From NCBI GenBank assembly GCA_937923485.1, contig CALDUE010000062.1, positions 1 through 43,203 on the forward strand: a stretch of DNA of 43,203 nucleotides, given 5' to 3'. How positions within the stretch are numbered: position 1 is the stretch's first letter; the number at the start of each line of letters is the position of its first letter. This DNA is from an uncultured Saprospiraceae bacterium (GTDB taxonomy: Bacteria > Bacteroidota > Bacteroidia > Chitinophagales > Saprospiraceae). Positions 8,381 through 15,172 of this stretch are shown in pieces. The position numbers and the translations under genes are program-made. The notes beneath the pieces were generated by a model. The model searched no databases. It was given only the letters and a program-made list of their open reading frames with translations, and was not told the origin of the DNA.

Positions 8381-9657
8381 CGGTAGTGGAAGACTTTACT
8401 CAACACGATTATCAGCGTCTCACGACTGGCTTGCCTCATCAGCGGCCGGAAGCGCCTGTGTATGAGGAGGAAGTGCCTTTGGCGGATGATGTGCTACATG
8501 TAGATGCATCTCCGTTTGAGCGAGCGATTCTACATCTTGATCTCGACTCGTTTTTCATTTCTGTTGAACGGCTCAAAGATTCGAGTCTGGTCGGCCGACC
8601 GCTCATTGTAGGAGGGCGTGCGGGCAGGGGCGTTGTGGCAAGCTGTTCGTACGAGGCGCGCGCCTTTGGCGTTCGCTCAGCAATGCCGATGCGCATGGCT
8701 TTGAAGCTCTGCCCTGAAGCGCTTGTGATCCGCGGGGACATGGAGAGTTATTCAAACTACTCTCGCTTGGTTACCGATGTGATTGCTGTCGATGCGCCGC
8801 TGTACGAGAAGAGTTCGATCGATGAATTTTACTGTGACCTCACGGGTATGGATAAGTACGTTGGTTGCTGGAAATGGTCGGTCGAATTACGCGAGCGTGT
8901 GATGAAGGAAACGGGCTTGCCGATCTCCTTCGGACTGAGCGTCAATAAGCTCGTTAGCAAAGTAGGGACGAGTGAGGCCAAGCCCAACGGAACACTTATG
9001 ATTCGCAATGGCTTGGAGCGGGATTTCCTCTCTCCACTTTCGGCGGCCAAGCTGCCAGGTCTAGGCAAAAAGACCTATCACAAGCTATCGTTTATGGGCG
9101 TTCGCACAGTGAAATTGTTGCGTGAAATTCCGGTTACGCTGCTCGAGCGGGAGTTTGGCAAACACGGTCGCGCGATGGCTCGCAAGGCTAATGCCATTGA
9201 TGACAGTCCAGTGGTTCCCCACTCCGAGCGCAAGTCTTTGAGTAAAGAGCGCACCTTTCAGCAGGACACGACGGACATTCATTATTTGCGCGATGTTTTG
9301 ACCGATATGGTGACTCGACTTTCGTTTGACTTGCGTCAGAGCGGACAGTTGGCGAGTTGTATCACCGTCAAGATTCGCTACACTGATTTTCAGACGTTCA
9401 CCAAGCAGCGGCGCATTGCTTATACCGCTAATGACAAGCACTTCATGCGGCATGCCAATGAAATGTTTGATCGACTTCATGAGCGGCGGCAGATGGTCCG
9501 ACTGGTCGGCGTTCGCTTCTCAGGTTTGGTGCGCGGGCACTATCAGGTCGACCTGTTTGAGGATACCCAGCGTGACATCAATTTGATGGGTGCGATGGAT
9601 GACATCAGGGCACGTTTTGGAGAAAGTGCGATACGGAGGGCGAGGTGTATGGCGTGA
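8350..9657 (+). CDS. dinB: Y-family DNA polymerase IV (DinB type)
   Basis: A translesion polymerase that copies past damaged bases. The palm motif HLDLDSFF begins at about residue 62; the second catalytic motif SSIDEFYCDLTG is present with its Asp-Glu. A helix-hairpin-helix region (LPGLGKKTYHKL) and a little-finger domain follow, ending near RFGESAIRR. No clear clamp-binding peptide is visible at the extreme C-terminus. The start is uncertain: the frame opens with TTG 8350, and GTG 8368, GTG 8386 and TTG 8431 are alternatives. The promoter seen at 8349-8380 would favour GTG 8386 or later, since the conserved domain starts only near 8527. The gene is probably co-regulated with the alternative DnaE at 15173-18121. 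Confidence 0.92.
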   Translation: MIWTRIVSKFAVVEDFTQHDYQRLTTGLPHQRPEAPVYEEEVPLADDVLHVDASPFERAILHLDLDSFFISVERLKDSSLVGRPLIVGGRAGRGVVASCSYEARAFGVRSAMPMRMALKLCPEALVIRGDMESYSNYSRLVTDVIAVDAPLYEKSSIDEFYCDLTGMDKYVGCWKWSVELRERVMKETGLPISFGLSVNKLVSKVGTSEAKPNGTLMIRNGLERDFLSPLSAAKLPGLGKKTYHKLSFMGVRTVKLLREIPVTLLEREFGKHGRAMARKANAIDDSPVVPHSERKSLSKERTFQQDTTDIHYLRDVLTDMVTRLSFDLRQSGQLASCITVKIRYTDFQTFTKQRRIAYTANDKHFMRHANEMFDRLHERRQMVRLVGVRFSGLVRGHYQVDLFEDTQRDINLMGAMDDIRARFGESAIRRARCMA

Positions 9658-9691
9658 GGATTTGGACGTGAGATTTGGGATTTGGGATGTG

Positions 9692-9749
9692 GGATATCGG
9701 ATGCCCCGCGCGGAGCGCGTGGGTCCTCGTGCTTCGCACGGGATCGGAT
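9692..9749. repeat. 58 bp repeat with two mini-hairpins, copy 2
   Basis: This segment is identical to 5155-5212. It contains the mini-hairpins at 9707-9719 (GGA loop) and 9728-9740 (GAA loop on the minus strand). It is preceded by degenerate GGGATTT/GGGATGT heptamers from about 9675 and runs directly into the 231 bp direct repeat. Confidence 0.9.
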
Positions 9750-9973
9750 ATCGGATGCTAATAGGGACGCTTACTAGGGCCATACTCGCTGCGCTCGGAG
9801 TTGCCTGCGAACCGGTGGTTCGGCAGGACAGGCAGGGCAGGCCCACGAGCGTAGCGAGCAACATCTCGGCATTATCAATTATCAATTGTCAATTATCAAT
9901 TATCAATTGTCCGCCCGAGCGTAGCGAGCAAGGTATCGGTATTCAAAATTCAAAATCAATGAATTCAAAAATT
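9743..9973. repeat. 231 bp direct repeat, left copy (flanks radical SAM gene)
   Basis: The segment matches 11084-11314 at a constant offset of 1341 with about five substitutions and no indels. It is a mosaic of GGAT heptamers, a hairpin CGAACC-GGT-GGTTCG (9808-9822), three GNA mini-hairpins (9785-9798, 9846-9858, 9916-9928), a T-NTCAAT heptamer run (about 9870-9910) and ATTCAAA heptamers (about 9940-9970). The last 15 bases supply the ATG and first codons of the radical SAM gene. Confidence 0.95.
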
Positions 9974-11053
9974 GGCCGAAGGCCACAACGCGGAGCATTA
10001 AACAACCCTAACAACCGCTTCGATGCGCATCAAAAAGTGGTCATTCCTGAATTGGAGGATCGCAGGCTCAATGCGGAGGAGGAGAAGTTGGACAACAAAA
10101 CGAAGTATGTGTTGACGCATCCGAAGACGATACTTAATAAGATTACATCGCCAGATGTTCCCGGTACTTGGGGGCTGAATCCATATCAAGGTTGCGAGCA
10201 TGGATGTACGTACTGCTTTGCACGTCCAACGCACAACTATTGGGGTTATTCAGCTGGACAAGATTTTGAAAAAGTCATTCTCATCAAGCGCAATACGGTA
10301 CAGCTTTTAGAGGCAGCTTTCGCCAAAACCAGTTGGCAGGCATCGCCCATAATGATGAGTGGAAATACAGACTGTTACCAACCGATTGAGCGGGTCGAAA
10401 AACTGACGCGTGGCGTGCTTGAGTTGTGTTGGAAATATCGCCATCCGATTGCCTTGATTACCAAAAACAGATTGATTCTGCGCGATACTGACTTACTAGC
10501 CAAACTCGCAAAGGAAAATCTCGTCCACGTTGCTGTTTCGGTGACCACATTAGATGAAACGCTACGTCGCAAACTTGAACCACGAACGGCGAGTGCTCCA
10601 CAAAAAATTGAGGTCATCAAGCGACTTTCTGAGGCTGGTATTCCGGTGCGCTTGATGATAGCGCCCATCATTCCTGGACTTACAGATCACGAGATTCCAG
10701 CAATTGCCAAAGCAGCGTGTACCGCTGGAGCGCGATCGATTTCCTACACCATTGTACGCCTGAATGGTGATGTCGCTGAAGTGTTTCGTGACTGGGCGCA
10801 TACCCATTATCCCGACCGAGCTGATCGTATCCTGAACCGCATCAAGGAGTGTCACGGAGGTAGCATGAGTGACAGTCGATTTGGAATACGACAGCGCGGA
10901 GAAGGCGTCTATGCAGAAACGATCGCTAGTCAGATTAAACTTGCGCGGAATCGCTATTTACCTGAACTCAATGCCGAAGGTCGAGGCGTGCTGCCTGAAT
11001 TTAACACTGCGTTGTTTGAAGAGTACCGGCCTGGGCAGAGGAAGTTGTTTTGA
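9959..11053 (+). CDS. PA0069-type radical SAM protein
   Basis: The product has 365 residues. The [4Fe-4S]-binding motif is C79-x3-C83-x2-C86 (GCEHGCTYCFARPTHNY), characteristic of the spore-photoproduct-lyase-like Rv2578c/PA0069 family, preceded by the family's RGALNNPNNRFD segment. The radical SAM barrel runs to about residue 290. The physiological substrate of the family is not established. The only in-frame ATG giving a complete family N-terminus is at 9959; it and the first five codons (MNSKI) lie inside the left 231 bp direct repeat, so the repeat provides the start of translation. The GGCC-GAA-GGCC mini-hairpin (9974-9984) is translated as GRRP. The gene lies between dinB and a small membrane-protein gene, bracketed by near-identical repeats. 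Confidence 0.93.
   Translation: MNSKIGRRPQRGALNNPNNRFDAHQKVVIPELEDRRLNAEEEKLDNKTKYVLTHPKTILNKITSPDVPGTWGLNPYQGCEHGCTYCFARPTHNYWGYSAGQDFEKVILIKRNTVQLLEAAFAKTSWQASPIMMSGNTDCYQPIERVEKLTRGVLELCWKYRHPIALITKNRLILRDTDLLAKLAKENLVHVAVSVTTLDETLRRKLEPRTASAPQKIEVIKRLSEAGIPVRLMIAPIIPGLTDHEIPAIAKAACTAGARSISYTIVRLNGDVAEVFRDWAHTHYPDRADRILNRIKECHGGSMSDSRFGIRQRGEGVYAETIASQIKLARNRYLPELNAEGRGVLPEFNTALFEEYRPGQRKLF
9973..9985. repeat. GNA-triloop mini-hairpin inside the start of the radical SAM gene
   Basis: TGGCC-GAA-GGCCA has a 5 bp stem with a GAA triloop. It immediately follows the left direct repeat and is not present after the right copy, where a GCA-loop hairpin (11318-11332) stands instead. Confidence 0.65.
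10316..10329 (+). repeat. 14-mer word GCTTTCGCCAAAAC, copy 2 (in radical SAM gene)
   Basis: This is an exact match, preceded by A. It is translated AFAKT, the same peptide as in the unrelated T9SS gene and the YiiX-like gene. Confidence 0.9.
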
Positions 11054-11083
11054 GTAAGAGACTTGGGATGTGGGATATCGGAT

Positions 11084-11314
11084 ATCGGATATCGGATGCT
11101 AATAGGGACGCTTACCAGGGCCATGCTCGCTGCGCTCGGACTTGCCTGCGAACCGGTGGTTCGGCAGGACAGGCAGGGCAGGCCCACGAGCGTAGCGAGC
11201 AACATCTCGGCATTATCAATTATCAATTGTCAATTGTCAATTGTCAATTGTCCGCCCGAGCGTAGCGAGCAAGGTATCGGTATTCAAAATTCAAAATCAA
11301 TGAATTCAAAAATT
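11084..11314. repeat. 231 bp direct repeat, right copy
   Basis: This is the partner of 9743-9973, about 98% identical. It is preceded by GGGATGT/GGGATAT/CGGATAT heptamers (about 11065-11095). GNA mini-hairpins lie at 11126-11139, 11187-11199 and 11257-11269. The remaining bases to 11388 hold another mini-hairpin with GCA loop and tandem G-A mismatches (11318-11332), a repeated ATTCAAA stretch and CGGCC-CGA-GGCCG (11360-11372); no gene is seen in them. Confidence 0.95.
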
Positions 11315-11388
11315 CATCCGAGCGCAGCGAGGAAGGTATCGATATTCAAAATTCCCCCTCGGCCCGAGGCCGTGTGTACCTTCCCCCC

Positions 11389-11778
11389 GTGGCAAAGAAA
11401 CTCCGCAAGGCTGAACTAGATGTGGTGGTTGTCCAGACAGGGCGCCAACTTGAGCAGGCGGCCCGTGAACTTGTTCCTGAACTCACCAACATTGATGGCA
11501 AGCCACTTATGCTAGGCGAACGGATGTTTAGGCTTAAAGACCACTTTAATGAAGACGTTTGGAAAGCTTACCAAGCATGGGCCCGACAGCGTAACAAATA
11601 CATCCACAACGAGATTGACTCAATTCCCGATAAAGAGGCGTTTATCGAGAATTTCGAACTTGTGTTAGATGAACTTGAAGCGTTGGCATCGATAGAAGAA
11701 GAGCCCGAACCAGAACCGATTTGGATCTATATCATTTTTGCGCTTGCTATATGCGGGCTGATCTATTACGGGTGCTAG
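11389..11778 (+). CDS. Small HEPN-like protein with C-terminal membrane anchor
   Basis: The product has about 129 residues, read from GTG 11389 (MAKKLRKAELD); an upstream GTG at 11374 is in frame but less likely. The first ~110 residues are helical and charged and include RQRNKYIHN, which fits the R-polar-x3-H core of HEPN domains, known in RNase toxins, antiphage proteins and DUF4145-type modules. An acidic linker (IEEEPEPEP) leads to one hydrophobic segment (IWIYIIFALAICGLIYY) at the very C-terminus, so the domain would face the cytoplasm on a tail anchor. The HEPN assignment is inference from one motif. The gene starts right after repeat DNA and converges on the arginase-like gene with 19 bases between. 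Confidence 0.7.
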   Translation: MAKKLRKAELDVVVVQTGRQLEQAARELVPELTNIDGKPLMLGERMFRLKDHFNEDVWKAYQAWARQRNKYIHNEIDSIPDKEAFIENFELVLDELEALASIEEEPEPEPIWIYIIFALAICGLIYYGC

Positions 11779-11797
11779 ACAGATAGAATACAGCTCA

Positions 11798-12745
11798 TCA
11801 GAACCAATGAGAAAGTAAATCCTGCGTTAGACTCGCTGCAAGTCTAGGCCTGCGATGCTTATGCTGTTTCTCAAGGCCAAGACCTGTGAATTCAATCGCT
11901 AAGAGTTTGCCTTCGCCTGCGATCCAACGCAATGCAGGAAGCAAAACTTCAAGGCTTAGCCCAAAAGAAGTTGATCGATTCTCTCCAGGAGCAAGTGGCT
12001 CACTAAGGACATCGAGATCGACACTGAGGACCACGCTGCTAATTTCCTTACAGAAATTTTCGGTGTACAAGAGCAACAAGTCTGCTTCAGAGGCCGCAAG
12101 TGTTAGGGCGTTGATCCCCAAAGATGCAGCTTCAATCCAAGCGCTTTTAGGGTTGATAGCTTCTTGAACACCTAGCTGTAGACATTGGAACGTACCGCGA
12201 CAACGCTTTACCAAACCATGCATTTCGCAAGCTACCGAAGGTTGCTGTTCGGCTTCAGGATAAGTTAATAACGTTGGACTCAGTCGGATGTAAGCAGGCA
12301 ATGGCGTCTCCGCAGATCGCAGCGAAGACAAACAGGAGCCTGCGAACAAGCCGAAATTGGCTTGTGAATCAATTTGAAAAAGCATCGGACGCACATCGGC
12401 GTGGATGGCTTGTTCGATCATTTCGGCGACAATGGTATGTCGCATGTCTTTATTAGGAAACTGCACGAGGTCTCCCGCATCAAAGAGCCTTTGTTTTTGA
12501 TCCAAAGGCCAAGCGAGCGGATTGAGAAATTGACGGAGGAGGAGCAATGCCTCGGGAGAGTAAGTGTGCGGAGTGCTTGCAATTCCCGACAGCAGAAAAT
12601 TTTGAAGCGATGAGCGTAAGGGAATCGTAACACCTAAGTCCCATTTAGCAACATGGTCTCCAATAAATTCGCAAGATGAATCACTTGCGCGACCCATCCA
12701 ATCAAATGCGGAGGAAGTAAAAGCTTGATTCATGGGGGTGTTCAA
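11798..12745 (-). CDS. Arginase/formiminoglutamase-fold protein lacking most metal ligands
   Basis: The product has 315 residues and the outline of a ureohydrolase. FDAGDL (about 88-93) corresponds to the early Gly-Asp segment, and SVDLDVLSEPLAPG (about 239-252) to the SxDxDxxDPxxAPG motif, with Asp-Pro changed to Glu-Pro. The two other metal motifs of the family are not preserved: where GG[DG]HS and DAHxD are expected, the sequence reads QIDSQANFGLFAG and IRLSPTLLTY. Active members need the His and Asp residues of these motifs to hold two Mn ions, so this copy is probably not a hydrolase; a binding, scaffold or regulatory role is inferred. A promoter is visible at 12788-12816. It is a single gene, not in an operon. 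Confidence 0.75.
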   Translation of the reverse strand: MNTPMNQAFTSSAFDWMGRASDSSCEFIGDHVAKWDLGVTIPLRSSLQNFLLSGIASTPHTYSPEALLLLRQFLNPLAWPLDQKQRLFDAGDLVQFPNKDMRHTIVAEMIEQAIHADVRPMLFQIDSQANFGLFAGSCLSSLRSAETPLPAYIRLSPTLLTYPEAEQQPSVACEMHGLVKRCRGTFQCLQLGVQEAINPKSAWIEAASLGINALTLAASEADLLLLYTENFCKEISSVVLSVDLDVLSEPLAPGENRSTSFGLSLEVLLPALRWIAGEGKLLAIEFTGLGLEKQHKHRRPRLAASLTQDLLSHWF

Positions 12746-12787
12746 ATCAATTAATTTTTCAAACTGATTTGGTAGTCTCTAGAAACT

Positions 12788-12816
12788 CAAAGGTAACCGA
12801 GTTAAAATAATAACAA
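12788..12816 (-). promoter_or_regulatory. Promoter of the arginase-like gene
   Basis: On the minus strand TTG (12816-12814) and TACCTTTG (12795-12788) are spaced by 18 bases, fitting the Bacteroidota -33/-7 pattern. The ATG at 12745 lies about 43 bases downstream. Confidence 0.6.
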
Positions 12817-12860
12817 CCTTTTTTGGGAGCTATTTAACATGCTTTCAACTATATAAATAT

Positions 12861-12882
12861 GTACTTAGCAAGACATAAGTAC
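12861..12882. promoter_or_regulatory. Inverted repeat GTACTTA-N8-TAAGTAC
   Basis: Perfect 7 bp arms lie in the 259 base gap between the sensor-kinase stop and the arginase-like promoter. There is no T tract, so an operator is as likely as a terminator. Confidence 0.4.
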
Positions 12883-13004
12883 AGACAAAATGATATTTCG
12901 ATTGAAGCCTGAAAAGTGCCTAAAGCAGCAAAAAACGACTTGAAGAAGTTCTTAACACGACTCATGCAGTATGCTACCACTGAGGTGGACTGCTTATGCG
13001 GTGT

Positions 13005-15137
13005 CTACTTTCCAGTGATTACTGACTTCTTCAACGATCTACGAGATGCCGAAACCATACGAACGTCTTTCGGGAGGTCTACATGGAAGGTCGAGCCCTC
13101 TCCAACTTTCGACTCAATTGAGATTGACCCACCTAAACGCAAGACTACCTTCCTACACGAGGCAAGCCCCACGCCAGTGCCTTTGTACTTATCCATGGTA
13201 TGCAATCGTCGGAATACTTCGAAGATACGCTCGTGGTATTCTGGAGCGATTCCGATGCCGTTATCCCTTACCGTGATGCGGACGCGCTCGTCCATTACTG
13301 TGGTAAACACTTGTACTTGGGGCGCCTTAGATTCATTGTACTTCAGGCCATTACCCACTAGGTTGGATAGAATTTGTTCTAGTGCACCTTTCGGCAAAAC
13401 AAGTTTCGCGTCACCTTCAGTGGTGATTACCGCATTCCGATCTTGCAATTCGCTAAGCATCGTATCGCGAATGTTATCTACAGTCTCAGAAACTCTGACG
13501 TCACGAGAGATGTCCTCAACGTCTGCATTTAGACGAGAAAATTCGAGAACGTCGGTAACCAAGGTGTGCATTTGGCGTGCATTTGCGAGTGCAATGTTTA
13601 GGTACTCTTGCACGAGCGCTCTTGGTTGTTCGGGCAAACGTCTTTCGATCAAACCAAGAAAACTGGTTACGTTACGAAGTGGTGTTTTCAAGTCATGACT
13701 AGCAATGTATGCAAAACGTTCCAGCTCTGCATTTGACTCCTTCAACCGTTGGGCTTGAACTTGCAGTCGTTCACTATTCTCGACCAGTACAGCTGTTCGC
13801 TCATCCACCTGCGCTTGCAAATCTCTGGTGAGGCGCTTTCGGGTCACGGCACGATAGTAAATAAAGATGATAAACATCAATAAAAAGCCGACGATACCAA
13901 ACATGGATAGTCGTTCCGATTCTTGTCGCTTTAATACTGCTTGGGCGAGTGCACGGTCGGCTTCAGAAGCGTTGAGTTCCTTCTTCAATGCATCGCGCTG
14001 ATACTCCGCGACAATCTTGTCTGCATTCTTCTTCAGGCGATCTTCTCGCAAGGAATCACGAATGGCAAAGCCTTCTTTTGAGACGAGGTACGCTGAACGA
14101 AATTGTCCTAAAGCAGCGTGGATCTTCGCCAAAGAGTCTAGTGCATCTACACGGTGATACTGTTCTTTTGCAACTCCAAAGTACTTAATCGCTCGCATGT
14201 AATACGGGATCGAGCGACTCTTCTCTCCAGATAACGAAGTGATGTTGGCCAAGCAAAGTTGCGCTCTTGCAATTCCAGCAGCTCGCCCTTTTCGCTCTAT
14301 TATCTCATTGGCCGAGTTTGCATAGTAAAAAGCCGAGTCCACCTGCATATTACCCATTAAGGCCTCAGCGTAGTTCAAAAAAAGATTGGTCACATATCGC
14401 TCATCCACATTCTTAATTAGCTTCAAGCCCTTACGCCCGTAGTAGAGCGCACTGTCAATTTGATTTAGCTTGAAGAAGGTGGTACTCGCCCCATCAAATC
14501 CTTCGAGCGCACGGCGATTATCGCCCATGGCCAAGAAACCTTCGGCAGATTTTCTTGCATGGTAGGCCGATCGCTCAAGCTGATTGGTGTAATAGCTACA
14601 ATACGCAGCCATATAATGAGCACTTGTTAAGGTAAAGGGGTGGACGTTTTCTGCAGGCAAATTCAAAATACCTAACAGTCCTTTTTCAGCATCGTTAATC
14701 CCTCCATCAAAGGCTTGGAATTTTGCGAGGAGAAAGTCGATATGCGTTCGCTGGCGAACAGACAACTCATTAAATTCAAATGAGTGCATGAACACATTAA
14801 AACTATCAAGTGAACTTTTATCTGTTTTTCTCCGGCGCGCAGCGTTGTGAGCACTGCGTACCAAGGCACAGAGAATAGGGAAATCAGCCTGCGTTGAATA
14901 GGTATTGAACACTCCTCGATATGCACCAAGCTGCTCGCTCAGTGTTGGCAGTTGCCTGATTCTTTCTTCCAGTCCTTCAACGAGGTTCTGCTCAGTGGTA
15001 TCCGCTTGGTAAGGATTTGCGGCAATTGTTGGTACTGCAATACTCAGACAACTTATCAGCAATGCGGCATTTAATATACGCAAGGCTACCGCATGCAACC
15101 TTTTCGTATCAAAAGGAGAAAGTTGAGTGAATGTCAT
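13005..15137 (-). CDS. Membrane sensor histidine kinase with N-terminal TPR region
   Basis: The product has 710 residues. A signal/anchor segment (about 19-39) is followed by an extracytoplasmic helical region (about 50-370) with TPR-like pairs such as SALYYGRKGL and SAFYYANSA. A charged coiled coil, one membrane span (about 412-429) and a second coiled coil (430-475) come next. The HisKA domain carries the phospho-acceptor H481 in FAYIASHDLKTPLRN, and the HATPase domain has the N box GNGLKYNES, DNGIGIAP and GTGVGLAS. No receiver or DNA-binding domain is fused, and no response regulator gene is nearby, so the partner is unknown. The gene starts 35 bases after the stop codon of the alternative dnaE on the same strand, so read-through and SOS-like co-expression are possible. 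Confidence 0.92.
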   Translation of the reverse strand: MTFTQLSPFDTKRLHAVALRILNAALLISCLSIAVPTIAANPYQADTTEQNLVEGLEERIRQLPTLSEQLGAYRGVFNTYSTQADFPILCALVRSAHNAARRRKTDKSSLDSFNVFMHSFEFNELSVRQRTHIDFLLAKFQAFDGGINDAEKGLLGILNLPAENVHPFTLTSAHYMAAYCSYYTNQLERSAYHARKSAEGFLAMGDNRRALEGFDGASTTFFKLNQIDSALYYGRKGLKLIKNVDERYVTNLFLNYAEALMGNMQVDSAFYYANSANEIIERKGRAAGIARAQLCLANITSLSGEKSRSIPYYMRAIKYFGVAKEQYHRVDALDSLAKIHAALGQFRSAYLVSKEGFAIRDSLREDRLKKNADKIVAEYQRDALKKELNASEADRALAQAVLKRQESERLSMFGIVGFLLMFIIFIYYRAVTRKRLTRDLQAQVDERTAVLVENSERLQVQAQRLKESNAELERFAYIASHDLKTPLRNVTSFLGLIERRLPEQPRALVQEYLNIALANARQMHTLVTDVLEFSRLNADVEDISRDVRVSETVDNIRDTMLSELQDRNAVITTEGDAKLVLPKGALEQILSNLVGNGLKYNESKAPQVQVFTTVMDERVRITVRDNGIGIAPEYHERIFEVFRRLHTMDKYKGTGVGLASCRKVVLRLGGSISIESKVGEGSTFHVDLPKDVRMVSASRRSLKKSVITGK

Positions 15138-15172
15138 GGATTTATCTCTGCAAACGGTCTGCCAATATTCGG

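Noticed and set aside
9590-9958. N-terminal extension of the radical SAM protein upstream of ATG 9959
   Set aside because: It runs through heptamers and direct repeats; the family N-terminus begins after 9959.
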